A stretch of DNA of 64,000 nucleotides. Source: Thermobaculum terrenum ATCC BAA-798 (lineage in GTDB: Bacteria > Chloroflexota > Chloroflexia > Thermobaculales > Thermobaculaceae). Below are positions 1 through 8,053 of this stretch, piece after piece (positions within the stretch are counted from its first letter, which is position 1; each line of letters opens with the position of its first letter). Below the pieces are notes generated by a model, which saw only the letters and a program-made list of their open reading frames with translations, was not told the DNA's origin and made no database searches. The translations under genes and the position numbers were made by a program. The DNA lies in NCBI RefSeq assembly GCF_000025005.1, contig NC_013525.1, positions 310,001-374,000 of the forward strand, in the 5' to 3' direction.

Positions 1-64
1 ATCCCTCCCGACCGGTTATACCCTGCACAAGAAGCCTCGTATTCTTGTCTACCAGTATGCTCAC
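1..64 (-). CDS. sucD: Succinyl-CoA ligase alpha subunit (partial, 5' end only)
   Basis: Only the first 21 codons are in the window; the gene continues past base 1. Read from a GTG at 64, the peptide starts MSILVDKNTRLLVQGITG, the usual SucD N-terminus leading into the CoA-binding Rossmann fold. A GGGGAG ribosome site lies about 7 bases upstream. It follows sucC by 30 bases on the same strand, the standard sucCD order. Together they interconvert succinyl-CoA and succinate with nucleotide phosphorylation in the TCA cycle. Confidence 0.85.
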   Translation of the reverse strand, partial: MSILVDKNTRLLVQGITGREG

Positions 65-94
65 GCCACATCTCCCCACTTAGATTAATCGGAG

Positions 95-1243
95 TTATCT
101 AGAGACCGTGCTCTTGGAGGCAAGTTCAACAGCCAGCTTGGCAGCTTCTTCCAAAGAGGATAGGGATCTAAGTCCTGCATCCTCAAGTATCCTATGACCT
201 TCCTCCTCATTGGTTCCTACCAACCTGACCACTATAGGCACTCCTCTTTTGATGTTTCTAAGCCCCTCTACTATCCCACGAGCCACATCATCACATCTCG
301 TTATGCCACCAAATATATTGATCAAGACCGCACTTACCTTCTCATCAGATAGAATGATATTCATCGCAGCTTCAACTTGATCAGCATGCGCTCCACCACC
401 TATATCGAGGAAGTTAGCTGGACTACCCCCATATAGCTTTACGAGATCCATGGTAGCCATTGCTAGACCAGCTCCGTTAACCATACATCCGATGTTACCA
501 TCGAGCTTTATGTAGCTTATACCTACTCGAGAGGCCTCTACCTCAGCAGTCTCCTCCTGGCTTAGATCTCTCATCTCAGCTATATCTGGATGTCTAAATA
601 GAGAGTTATCATCCACGACGATCTTGGAATCCAGCGCTATCAGATCACCAGAGGAAACCTTGGCCAGGGGATTTATCTCCACAAGACTAGCTTCCACATC
701 CAGAGCACATCTGTAGAGAGACATTGCTATTTCTACGAAAGTCCTAACGAGCGAGCCCTCGAAACCCACTTTGTAGGCTAGCTCTCTTGCTTGATAAGGC
801 TGTAGTCCTAGCCAAGGATGGGCGGGCACTCTCAAGATGCTATCAGGATGTTCGCGAGCAACCTCTTCTATATCTACCCCGCCTTCAGCACTGGCAATAA
901 GGGTGAAGGTTTTCAGCTCCCTATCTAACACTACGCTGAGATAATATTCTTTTTGTATATCGGCAGCGGGAACAACCAAAAGAGCACTAACAGGGCGGCC
1001 GCCTATATTCATGCTTAGTATAGTTGGAGCTACATATTCAAGCTCTCGCTGCGAGTTTACCAGCTTTATACCGCCAGCCTTGCCTCTCCCTCCAGAATGC
1101 ACCTGAGCCTTAATTACTACAGGATAACCAAGAGAAGAGGCTGCCTCAACAGCCTCTTCCACGCTTCTTGCCAATATTCCGGGTGGGATAGGAATGCCAT
1201 GTTTGGCAAGTATTTCCCTTGACTGATACTCATGTAGGTTCAT
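95..1243 (-). CDS. sucC: Succinyl-CoA ligase (ADP-forming) beta subunit
   Basis: The 382-residue product begins MNLHEYQSREILAKHGIP, the typical SucC start, followed by an ATP-grasp domain and a C-terminal ligase-CoA domain containing NIFGGITRCD. It supplies the nucleotide-binding half of succinyl-CoA synthetase. An in-frame start 27 codons earlier exists, but that extension is not family-like, and ATG 1243 has GAGGGG about 10 bases upstream. Length matches the family (about 385-390). It is co-transcribed with sucD. The partner enzymes that make succinyl-CoA (sucAB and korAB) lie 50-58 kb away in the same window. Confidence 0.95.
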   Translation of the reverse strand: MNLHEYQSREILAKHGIPIPPGILARSVEEAVEAASSLGYPVVIKAQVHSGGRGKAGGIKLVNSQRELEYVAPTILSMNIGGRPVSALLVVPAADIQKEYYLSVVLDRELKTFTLIASAEGGVDIEEVAREHPDSILRVPAHPWLGLQPYQARELAYKVGFEGSLVRTFVEIAMSLYRCALDVEASLVEINPLAKVSSGDLIALDSKIVVDDNSLFRHPDIAEMRDLSQEETAEVEASRVGISYIKLDGNIGCMVNGAGLAMATMDLVKLYGGSPANFLDIGGGAHADQVEAAMNIILSDEKVSAVLINIFGGITRCDDVARGIVEGLRNIKRGVPIVVRLVGTNEEEGHRILEDAGLRSLSSLEEAAKLAVELASKSTVSR

Positions 1244-1363
1244 CCCCAGTTCCCCTCGTGTAAACAAAAATGATAAGGCCAATATGGCCAGCGATCTTCT
1301 GAGGGTATGATAATCCCATCTCAATGGGTTGTCTATCGCTCAAGTTGAGGAATATTTGCCGAA

Positions 1364-2365
1364 TTACCTGGCCGGGATAGCTATGTAAAAAGTGGTACCA
1401 TAACCTGGCTCTGACTCAAACCATATACGCCCGCCGTGAAGCTTTACGAGCTCTGAAGATATATAGAGGCCTAGACCGAGCCCTCCGCTACATTCGGCTC
1501 CCCTGTAAAATTTCTCGAATATATGAGGGCTGTCCTTAGGCTGTATACCTTTGCCATAATCAGTAACCGTCAGGTATATATCATCCATATCCTCATATGC
1601 TTCCACTAGCACTGCTTTGTCTGGATCTGAGTTCTCTACAGCATTGCGTAAGATATTCTCGATCACCTGAGACAGTCTTACAGGATCTATGTTTGCACGC
1701 AGCTCGTGTGAAGGCATCTTTATGTCTATGTTTCGACCAGGAATCGATGACCTTACTTCTTCCACAGCTTCCTGTACTATCATACGTAGGTCATGATCGC
1801 TTTTGGTAAGCTTTATCCTGCCTGAAGCTAATCTAGAGGTATCTAACAGACTATCAACCATATAGGATAATCTGTTAACCTGCGAGATTATCATGCCCAG
1901 TAACTTCGATTCTCTATCGCTCAGGTCGCCATTTCTCAGCAGTGTCCTCTCCAGAAGCTGTGTGCCTCCTTTAATAGCGGTTAGAGGAGTCTTGAGTTCA
2001 TGAGCAGCTATGGATAGATAATCAATATTTTCATCGTATCCTGGAGAGGGGTCACTAAAGGCTACACTCACTACGTCTCCTATGTCAGCAACCGTGAACT
2101 CGATGCGTGTATTTGCAATGGTTGCATGTCCACTCTCAGAACGCGAGTACCCCTTCAGAACCCTATACAAAGACTCGCGGATGCTCGCCGGTAGAGCAGG
2201 ATTTTCTAATGAGCCGTTATGATTATCACCTTTGCTAATGGGTAGCAGCATCGCACGGGCCTTGGGAGATGCAGCCAGAAGATTTGCATCACGATCAAAG
2301 ACCAACAACGCTACCGGCATCGCCTCTACTAAGCTGTATATCCACAACTTCTCAGAAGTCTTCAT
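1364..2365 (-). CDS. PAS-domain sensor histidine kinase (soluble)
   Basis: The product is 333 residues. Residues about 10-105 look like a PAS-type sensor. The HisKA segment SIAAHELKTPLTAIKGG carries the phospho-acceptor His (about residue 122). The ATPase domain follows, with the N box NILRNAVEN, DYGKGI, and GLGLYIS. There is no membrane segment, so the kinase is probably cytosolic. ATG 2365 is preferred because AAGG lies 8-9 bases upstream; a GTG three codons earlier would sit on top of that site. No response regulator is adjacent, so it is an orphan here. The signal sensed cannot be told from sequence. Confidence 0.85.
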   Translation of the reverse strand: MKTSEKLWIYSLVEAMPVALLVFDRDANLLAASPKARAMLLPISKGDNHNGSLENPALPASIRESLYRVLKGYSRSESGHATIANTRIEFTVADIGDVVSVAFSDPSPGYDENIDYLSIAAHELKTPLTAIKGGTQLLERTLLRNGDLSDRESKLLGMIISQVNRLSYMVDSLLDTSRLASGRIKLTKSDHDLRMIVQEAVEEVRSSIPGRNIDIKMPSHELRANIDPVRLSQVIENILRNAVENSDPDKAVLVEAYEDMDDIYLTVTDYGKGIQPKDSPHIFEKFYRGAECSGGLGLGLYISSELVKLHGGRIWFESEPGYGTTFYIAIPAR

Positions 2366-2419
2366 CACCACCACCTTCTATCAAGTTCGAAGGTCACAGC
2401 AATAATGATGCCATCGATG

Positions 2420-2448
2420 TTGTACAAAATTACAAGCAATGATATAAT
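2420..2448 (+). promoter_or_regulatory. Sigma-70-type promoter for rpoN
   Basis: TTGTAC at 2420-2425, a 17-base spacer, then TATAAT at 2443-2448, about 48 bases before the rpoN start. It lies in the divergent gap between the histidine kinase and rpoN. Spacing and hexamers fit a housekeeping promoter. Confidence 0.6.
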
Positions 2449-2496
2449 CCACACGACCTAAGTTGAATACCGACAGATCTGAGGGAGGAGATTTTT

Positions 2497-3933
2497 ATGG
2501 ATATGCAGATGTCGCAGGAACAAAATCAAGCGCAAGAGATGACTATAAAAGCTTCTCCCTCGCTGATAGAGGCAAACTACATACTTAGTTTGTCCCTACC
2601 AGAGCTGCGACAGACGATACTAAACGAGCTAAGCCAGAATCCTGCTCTCGAGCTAGTGGACCACGAAACTTGCCCCTTTTGTGGCGAAGTCATGGTAGGT
2701 GGCAAATGCGAGAACTGTTCTCGGGAAGACTCTAAAACAGATCATACTGATACCGTCAACGAGGATCTGGATTCTCTGTACTATGAAAGCTACTCAGCAA
2801 CATCGCGTTCGTTAGTATCTGATGATGAAGATGACTTTGACCCCATGTCCATAGTGGCATCCGAGCAGGATTTTCATGAATCACTGAGGTCGGATCTACA
2901 TTCAATACTCCCTGAAGAAGACTACGAGATAGCTGACTACCTAATAGAGTCCCTGGATGAGAATGGTTACCTTAGGCAACCGCTGGATGCTATAGCTCGT
3001 GAGCTGGGGAGGGATGTGCAGAGGGTAGAATGGGTACTACAGAGATTACAGGAGATAGCACCCGCGGGTGTAGGTGCAAGGAATCTTCAAGAATGTCTAC
3101 TGCTCCAGCTGAGATATCTGGAGCAAGAGGGAGAAATCATACCCGAGTACGTAAGAGCCATCCTAGAGAACTATATCGAAGAGCTGGGGAGTCATAAATA
3201 CGGCTACATAGCTAGGAAGCTGAAGACCTCTCCTGAAAAAGTAGCTGAAGCTAGGCAGTTCATTAAGCAGAAACTATCTCCTTATCCTTCACTTGATCCT
3301 GCAGTTGGACGTACATGGAAAAGCCCCTCCAGGTCCACTTACATCTCTCCTGATGTCATCATATTTGAGAGAGAAGGCAAGCTAGAGGTAGAAGTGGTCG
3401 AGGGTAGGCAGTTCGAGCTTCGGTTAAGTCCAGCATACCAGCAGATCGCAAAAGACCTGGAAGCACATCCGAACTCTTATTCGGAGAACGAGAGAACTCA
3501 TATCAAGGAGTACATCTCGCGTACGAAGATGTTTATTTCGAACGTAAACCAGCGCCGCAAGACTATATACAAAATAGCCTCCGCTCTGGTCGAGCTGCAA
3601 GAGGATTTTATAAGATATGGAGTCAGACATCTAAAGCCTCTAACTAGAGCTATGCTCGCAGACTACATAGGGGTACATGAGAGCACAGTCAGCCGCGCCA
3701 CTGCTGGCAAATATGTAATGTTGCCTAACAGGAAAGTTATACCTTTTTCAGACTTCTTTACCGCTTCACTTAGCATCAAAGACGTGATCAAAGAGATCAT
3801 AATGAGCGAGGATAAAGCTCTGACCGATCGACAAATATGCGATAAGCTACGTGAGAGAGGAATAAGAGTAGCGCGAAGAACAGTGGCCAAATATAGGGCT
3901 GAGCTTGGCATACTTCCTTCTACTCTAAGATAA
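2497..3933 (+). CDS. rpoN: RNA polymerase sigma-54 factor with a four-cysteine insert
   Basis: The protein has 478 residues. The Gln/Leu-rich region I (about 5-50) is followed by the core-binding domain, the helix-turn-helix with HESTVSRATAGKYV, and the RpoN box ARRTVAKYRA at 459-468. It directs polymerase to -24/-12 promoters and needs AAA+ activators, none of which is nearby. Unusually, C59-x2-C62-x8-C71-x2-C74 forms a probable zinc ribbon right after region I, where most RpoN proteins have only a variable acidic linker; an acidic stretch follows. The start has GGAGGAG 8 bases upstream. Family identity is certain; the insert's role is unknown. Confidence 0.95.
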   Translation: MDMQMSQEQNQAQEMTIKASPSLIEANYILSLSLPELRQTILNELSQNPALELVDHETCPFCGEVMVGGKCENCSREDSKTDHTDTVNEDLDSLYYESYSATSRSLVSDDEDDFDPMSIVASEQDFHESLRSDLHSILPEEDYEIADYLIESLDENGYLRQPLDAIARELGRDVQRVEWVLQRLQEIAPAGVGARNLQECLLLQLRYLEQEGEIIPEYVRAILENYIEELGSHKYGYIARKLKTSPEKVAEARQFIKQKLSPYPSLDPAVGRTWKSPSRSTYISPDVIIFEREGKLEVEVVEGRQFELRLSPAYQQIAKDLEAHPNSYSENERTHIKEYISRTKMFISNVNQRRKTIYKIASALVELQEDFIRYGVRHLKPLTRAMLADYIGVHESTVSRATAGKYVMLPNRKVIPFSDFFTASLSIKDVIKEIIMSEDKALTDRQICDKLRERGIRVARRTVAKYRAELGILPSTLR

Positions 3934-3980
3934 AGCTGGAGTCAACATACTAGCCTTACTTCCTAAATATAAAAGCTAAA

Positions 3981-4009
3981 TATAAAAGGCACGCTTGTCT
4001 TTGTGCCTT
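3981..4009 (-). terminator. Rho-independent terminator (minus strand)
   Basis: AAGGCAC at 3986-3992 pairs with GTGCCTT at 4003-4009. Read on the minus strand, the stem is followed by TTTTATATTT. It sits just downstream of the small minus-strand gene at 4039-4224 and supports that gene being transcribed. It faces the end of rpoN, where the T-run is on the wrong side. Confidence 0.55.
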
Positions 4010-4038
4010 ACAAGCTTGAGACAAGGTTGATCTAGAAT

Positions 4039-4224
4039 TTACTTATAGATACATCTTACCCTTATATACCCTTTGCTGGTGTGTTCACAAATTAATAGCC
4101 TTACCATGGTCCAGTTAACTGCCTCCAGTACCCTACACAAATCTTCAGGGGACACCAGCAAGTCTTCGATAAGATTTGCTTGGAACTTGGCTTTGTTATA
4201 TGAGAAGGGATTTCTCTCGTACAT
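4039..4224 (-). CDS. Small protein, unknown function
   Basis: A 61-residue reading frame starting MYERNPFSYNKAKFQAN. I do not recognise a family. It is mixed alpha/beta-like, has one Cys, is rich in charged residues, and has no signal peptide or clear membrane helix. It has an excellent ribosome site (GAGGAG, 6 bases before ATG) and a hairpin-plus-T-run terminator 30 bases downstream, which together make a chance frame less likely. It sits alone in the 450-base gap between rpoN and a lipoprotein gene; the rest of that gap shows nothing else convincing. Confidence 0.5.
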   Translation of the reverse strand: MYERNPFSYNKAKFQANLIEDLLVSPEDLCRVLEAVNWTMVRLLICEHTSKGYIRVRCIYK

Positions 4225-4384
4225 ATCTAACTCCTCAAAACATAGCTATCTGATAATAGCACTCTAGTTCTCATGAACACAGGTTCGTTTATAAAGAAAA
4301 TATAAAATTCTGGGAATAAATAATCTTTTTCTTTCACTAATACACCATTGACCCTGTGTGTACAGCCCTTTAGCATCTAATGCT

Positions 4385-5608
4385 ATGAAGAAGCTAATTA
4401 CTTTTATGGTGCTATTTGTTTTCTTGACTTCTTGCTCGTGGGGTACCACGGGTCGAAATACCAGCAAGCAAGCGGTACAACCTACACAAACCTCTTATCA
4501 AAGAGGCACGAAACATCCTGAACCCACAAACAGTTCTCCTCGTGGGATTACTCCAGTACCAACAGTCACCCCAAAAGCGGGTCAACAGCAGCGAGTTAAG
4601 CGCCGAGATCTAGTGTTATTTCAATCTGATAAAGCTATCTGGAAGATGGATCCATCCCGAGGTAGTGCAGAGGTATTTCTAAATCTCACATGTAGAGAAC
4701 TGTTGTTAAATCCCAGAACTCAAGATCTAACTTGTATACAACCATCGAAGAGCAAAAGCACAGGACTGCTCTTGATAAACCTGGAGACTCATAAATCTAA
4801 GGAAATAGTCTCTGATAATGTTATACAAGCTGCGTGGAGCCAAGACGGAAGGTACCTAGCTTATACCGTTACTAGAGATAGTAATCATGACAAAAAGCTA
4901 GAACTTTATCTAGACAGAAGTCTGATTTACATAAAAGATATAGTTCGCGGTAGCACAATAAGAGTTGGACCTGGGATTGATCCCGCATGGGACCCAAGAA
5001 AGCCTCAATTATTCTTTGCAACTCTCGGATCCAGACAAGGCAACAAGATAATGTCATACTCACTAGCTAGTCGAGCTTTCAAAGAGGTTGTAGCCATCAA
5101 AGATCTACCTAAGGATCTATCGCAATACGGAGTACCTTTTGCGACGAAGCTCAATTTATTGCGTCATCCTTCTATCAGCTATGATGGCTCAAGACTAGCC
5201 ATAAGTGCCTATGGGTCAACTGCTCTCCTAATTACCTTGGATCTACATAAGCCAGATAAGAATAATATTCATGTTGAGGATTTCGCCCCAGAATCAAGCT
5301 TTGAGCATCTAGTATGGGGTCCCAATAGTCATAAGCTCGCATATGAAGTACTTACACCTTCTGGGCTAGATCAATTGGCTGTCTTAGACGTCTCTACTGG
5401 TAATAGAGAGATCTTTGGAGATATACGATCAGGTATAGGCTATACTGAGCCAGCATGGGCTCCTGATGGTAAGCATCTAATAGCGACCAGAACCTACAGA
5501 AATAGGGCTAAGGGCATATATATGATCACGCTCGGTAATCAGAGAATAAGGACTCTGAAGCCAGGGTACTACTCAAAATCCTTATGGATACGGGTTCTTA
5601 CAAGGTAA
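4385..5608 (+). CDS. Lipoprotein with TolB-like beta-propeller repeats
   Basis: The start MKKLITFMVLFVFLTSC is a lipoprotein signal peptide with lipobox LTSC, so the mature protein is anchored outside the membrane. A Thr/Pro-rich linker (about 25-75) leads to a six-repeat WD40/PD40-like region with motifs AAWSQDGRYLAYT, HPSISYDGSRLAI, HLVWGPNSHKLAY and EPAWAPDGKHLIA. ATG 4385 is chosen over a start nine codons earlier because the signal peptide begins there; the ribosome site is weak. No Pal/Tol partner is present, so the name TolB would be misleading. It is probably a surface binding or scaffold protein. Confidence 0.7.
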   Translation: MKKLITFMVLFVFLTSCSWGTTGRNTSKQAVQPTQTSYQRGTKHPEPTNSSPRGITPVPTVTPKAGQQQRVKRRDLVLFQSDKAIWKMDPSRGSAEVFLNLTCRELLLNPRTQDLTCIQPSKSKSTGLLLINLETHKSKEIVSDNVIQAAWSQDGRYLAYTVTRDSNHDKKLELYLDRSLIYIKDIVRGSTIRVGPGIDPAWDPRKPQLFFATLGSRQGNKIMSYSLASRAFKEVVAIKDLPKDLSQYGVPFATKLNLLRHPSISYDGSRLAISAYGSTALLITLDLHKPDKNNIHVEDFAPESSFEHLVWGPNSHKLAYEVLTPSGLDQLAVLDVSTGNREIFGDIRSGIGYTEPAWAPDGKHLIATRTYRNRAKGIYMITLGNQRIRTLKPGYYSKSLWIRVLTR

Positions 5609-5680
5609 GCTTGACATCTCGAGTATATTAGCCAATAAGCTTTAAGGTGATCTTTAAATCTATTCTGAGAGGTATATTAT

Positions 5681-6463
5681 TTGGTAAGGAAGTTTGTACC
5701 TGTATTACTTCTTGTAACCTTTATATCTTTGCTTACCCTTGTGCAAGCCTCTATGCAGGCAATTGCACAGGATCAAGCAACGCCTCAGCCTACCGCAACA
5801 GTTAGCTTGACTCCCCAATCGGGCGGCAACTCCATAAGGGGCACCATCGCCGCTGTATCGGACACTGATGTCACTATCAATGTAGGTAACAGGTTGGTAA
5901 CAATACCTGTCTCTGAAGATATACCTATCGTGCGCAATGGTAAGCCTTCGACCCTTTCTGAGCTACAGGCAACAGAAAATATATCTGTACAAAGGGATAA
6001 AAGTGGCAAGGTCCTGAGCATTATAGTTTGGACCTCCACACCTACTCAGGTCGCGCAACCTACGGTTGTGGCCAGCCCCACTGTAAGCCCAACATCGGTC
6101 TCAGCTACCCCTACCCCCACGGAAAGGATAGTTACTGGTACGATCACATCAGTGGGGAACAATAGCATAAATGTATCAGGCGACGATGGCAAAACGTACA
6201 ACTTCTCAACTAGCACCGGCAACCTACAGATAACTAAGAATGGCCAGACCGTTACAGTAAGTCAGCTCAACGCAGGAGATTCCGTAGTTGTTACTCTCGA
6301 CGCAAGTGGTAATCCCGTGAGAATAGAAGCCACGAGCGTAAATACCTCAGGCGGTGGGTTCAACCCAAGATGGGTATTATTCCCAATACTCATGCTTCTA
6401 CCATTTGTGCTATTGTTGCTGTTGCTGATCAACAAACCTGCCAGTGCAGAAGAGAATGAATAA
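5681..6463 (+). CDS. Exported membrane-anchored protein with two DUF5666-like domains
   Basis: TTG start with GAGAGG 8 bases upstream. The 260 residues comprise a signal peptide (1-30), a beta-rich domain with IRGTIAAVSDTDVTINVGN (about 50-115), a Thr/Pro/Val linker, a second copy with VTGTITSVGNNSINVSGDDG (about 150-218), and a hydrophobic helix near the C-terminus (about 228-250) ending in a short charged tail. The two domains look like a duplication of the small OB-like fold seen in DUF5666 proteins. It follows the lipoprotein gene by 72 bases and may share its role at the cell surface. Function unknown. Confidence 0.65.
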   Translation: MVRKFVPVLLLVTFISLLTLVQASMQAIAQDQATPQPTATVSLTPQSGGNSIRGTIAAVSDTDVTINVGNRLVTIPVSEDIPIVRNGKPSTLSELQATENISVQRDKSGKVLSIIVWTSTPTQVAQPTVVASPTVSPTSVSATPTPTERIVTGTITSVGNNSINVSGDDGKTYNFSTSTGNLQITKNGQTVTVSQLNAGDSVVVTLDASGNPVRIEATSVNTSGGGFNPRWVLFPILMLLPFVLLLLLLINKPASAEENE

Positions 6464-6527
6464 CCCAAGGGCTTGCTTATAGCTTACATAGGATTGTTAG
6501 TCATCCTAGTACGGGATTACGTTGAAG

Positions 6528-6872
6528 CTATAACAGTGTTCCCCCTCGGCTAAGATCCGTTATTCTCTCTCTGGTAGGTCGCAGCTTCTCTCTTATATAG
6601 CTTATAGCTAGCTCGGGATTCATACCCTGGTATGTGAAGACATCGATAGCAGCATATTTTTCCTCAGACCAGGTGTGGATGGAGAGGTGAGATTGAGCGA
6701 TCAGCACAACACCAGACACGCCATGAGGATCAAACTGGTGGAAGTACGAATGAAGTATTGTGGCACCACTGCAACGCGCAGCCTCGAGCATTATCTGCTC
6801 TAAAGGCTTGGTACGTTCCAGTATAGAGGGATCTTCTACCCAGAGATCATATAGTATATGCCGGAAGGACAT
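6528..6872 (-). CDS. SpeD-family pyruvoyl decarboxylase lacking the canonical catalytic Cys
   Basis: A 114-residue protein of the short AdoMet decarboxylase (class 1b) family, with HGVSGVVLIAQSHLSIHTW. The pyruvoyl-forming Ser is S61, and the processing residues S53 and H66 are in place. Two family hallmarks differ. The residue before the cleavage Ser is Gln instead of Glu. The catalytic Cys (FTCG in the Thermotoga enzyme, Cys83) is replaced by Tyr81 in FTYQG. It lies 9 bases after bpsA, which needs decarboxylated AdoMet, so AdoMet decarboxylation is still plausible. Some SpeD relatives have become arginine or ornithine decarboxylases, which is the other possibility. The substrate is uncertain, so no gene symbol is given. 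Confidence 0.75.
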   Translation of the reverse strand: MSFRHILYDLWVEDPSILERTKPLEQIMLEAARCSGATILHSYFHQFDPHGVSGVVLIAQSHLSIHTWSEEKYAAIDVFTYQGMNPELAISYIREKLRPTRERITDLSRGGTLL

Positions 6873-6881
6873 ATGTTAGCA

Positions 6882-8042
6882 TCACCCACTAAGTGTACTG
6901 CTCTGGCGCCTGAAAGATCTGTTGCCGCATCTAGGGCAACCTTCTGCTTTCAATGCTTCTATAGTTTGCCATTTTTCGCCAGGAGCAATCTTATATGATG
7001 AGCCACACTTCGTACAAATATAAGTGCGTACCTTAGGTCTCACATCTCCGGTATAGATCTCTCTAGTATATCTTCCCTTAATTGTAGGCTTTGAGATGTG
7101 AGTAGCTCTAAGTAAGTAGATATCGCTTGCGCCAGCTAAAACGCTGGCACCTTCGTACCGATTGAAACTTGGCCTCACATCTGAGACGTATAAGTGCATA
7201 TTGCAGATCTTTTCCATGATTTGGACCGATTCAGACGGAGGCTTACGACCAAAAGATAGAACCACTGCAGATCCTTCCTGCTTGACCAAGGCATCAACGG
7301 CTCGTGACAGGAAAAGTTCCAATCCTGTAAGTGTGTATGGAGGATCAATAAAGACCGTGTCGAATGTAGAAGAAATATATGTGGGGAGAGGATCTCTGGC
7401 GTCATGATCAAGCAGTTTGACCTCTATTCCCTCCTCATCACATGCGGTTTGAACATAGCTCAATATTCTATGATCAATATCAAGAACGGTTAGATCCACA
7501 TGAAAACCTAGATAAGCTGCCAGCAGACCTACACATAGTGAGCCAGCATCATCATCTCCTATAAAGAGCACCCTCCTTCCAGCAAGTAGTCCGTGGTTGA
7601 GTGCGAACAGACACCTTCTAAGGTTATATTCAGGCAATATAAAGCTTTGATCTAAGCTGACGTCGACTTGAGGTCTATTTGCCCGATATAAACGCAGCTT
7701 ATCGAGCAATGGGGAGAGTTCGTCCGGTATCAGCAGTCCAGCACCAGAACATGCTTCGCAAACACCAAGGAATCTGTAGGTTTGTCCTTCTAGTAGGCGC
7801 TTTCCATTATCCGTTAGTACTATACCGCCTTTACGCTCCAAAATTCCTCTGGATTCAAGTTCACGCCTTACAGCGGCCAACACCGGAATTGGAAGGCCGA
7901 TGGACTGAGAGAGCTCTTTAGCACTGATAGGGCCACGTGCAGCGACTACCTGCAGGAGCCTAATTACCGCATCAGGGCCTTCCTTGAGCGAGGCCGCATC
8001 GGATACAGCACGCGCCAAGTCGCTGAGAGACGTATTTATCAC
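6882..8042 (-). CDS. bpsA: N4-bis(aminopropyl)spermidine synthase (branched polyamine synthase)
   Basis: The product has 386 residues: an N-terminal winged helix (about 25-88), a CxxC pair in CEACSG (95-98), then a Rossmann-type aminopropyltransferase fold with GDDDAGSL (162-169) and the active-site motif DPPYT (233-237), both BpsA hallmarks. This enzyme adds two aminopropyl groups to the same nitrogen of spermidine, giving branched polyamines that protect nucleic acids in thermophiles. A C-terminal zinc-ribbon-like tail follows (C343-x2-C346 and C369-x2-C372). GTG start with AAGGA 5 bases upstream. Encoded between recR and the SpeD-like gene with gaps of 11 and 9 bases, so one operon. Confidence 0.88.
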   Translation of the reverse strand: MINTSLSDLARAVSDAASLKEGPDAVIRLLQVVAARGPISAKELSQSIGLPIPVLAAVRRELESRGILERKGGIVLTDNGKRLLEGQTYRFLGVCEACSGAGLLIPDELSPLLDKLRLYRANRPQVDVSLDQSFILPEYNLRRCLFALNHGLLAGRRVLFIGDDDAGSLCVGLLAAYLGFHVDLTVLDIDHRILSYVQTACDEEGIEVKLLDHDARDPLPTYISSTFDTVFIDPPYTLTGLELFLSRAVDALVKQEGSAVVLSFGRKPPSESVQIMEKICNMHLYVSDVRPSFNRYEGASVLAGASDIYLLRATHISKPTIKGRYTREIYTGDVRPKVRTYICTKCGSSYKIAPGEKWQTIEALKAEGCPRCGNRSFRRQSSTLSG

Positions 8043-8053
8043 AAAATTCCTTC

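Noticed and set aside
4073-4467. Further short frames (4073-4267 plus, 4264-4467 minus) in the rpoN/lipoprotein gap
   Set aside because: No ribosome sites; one is antisense to the small gene kept at 4039-4224 and the other overlaps the lipoprotein signal peptide.
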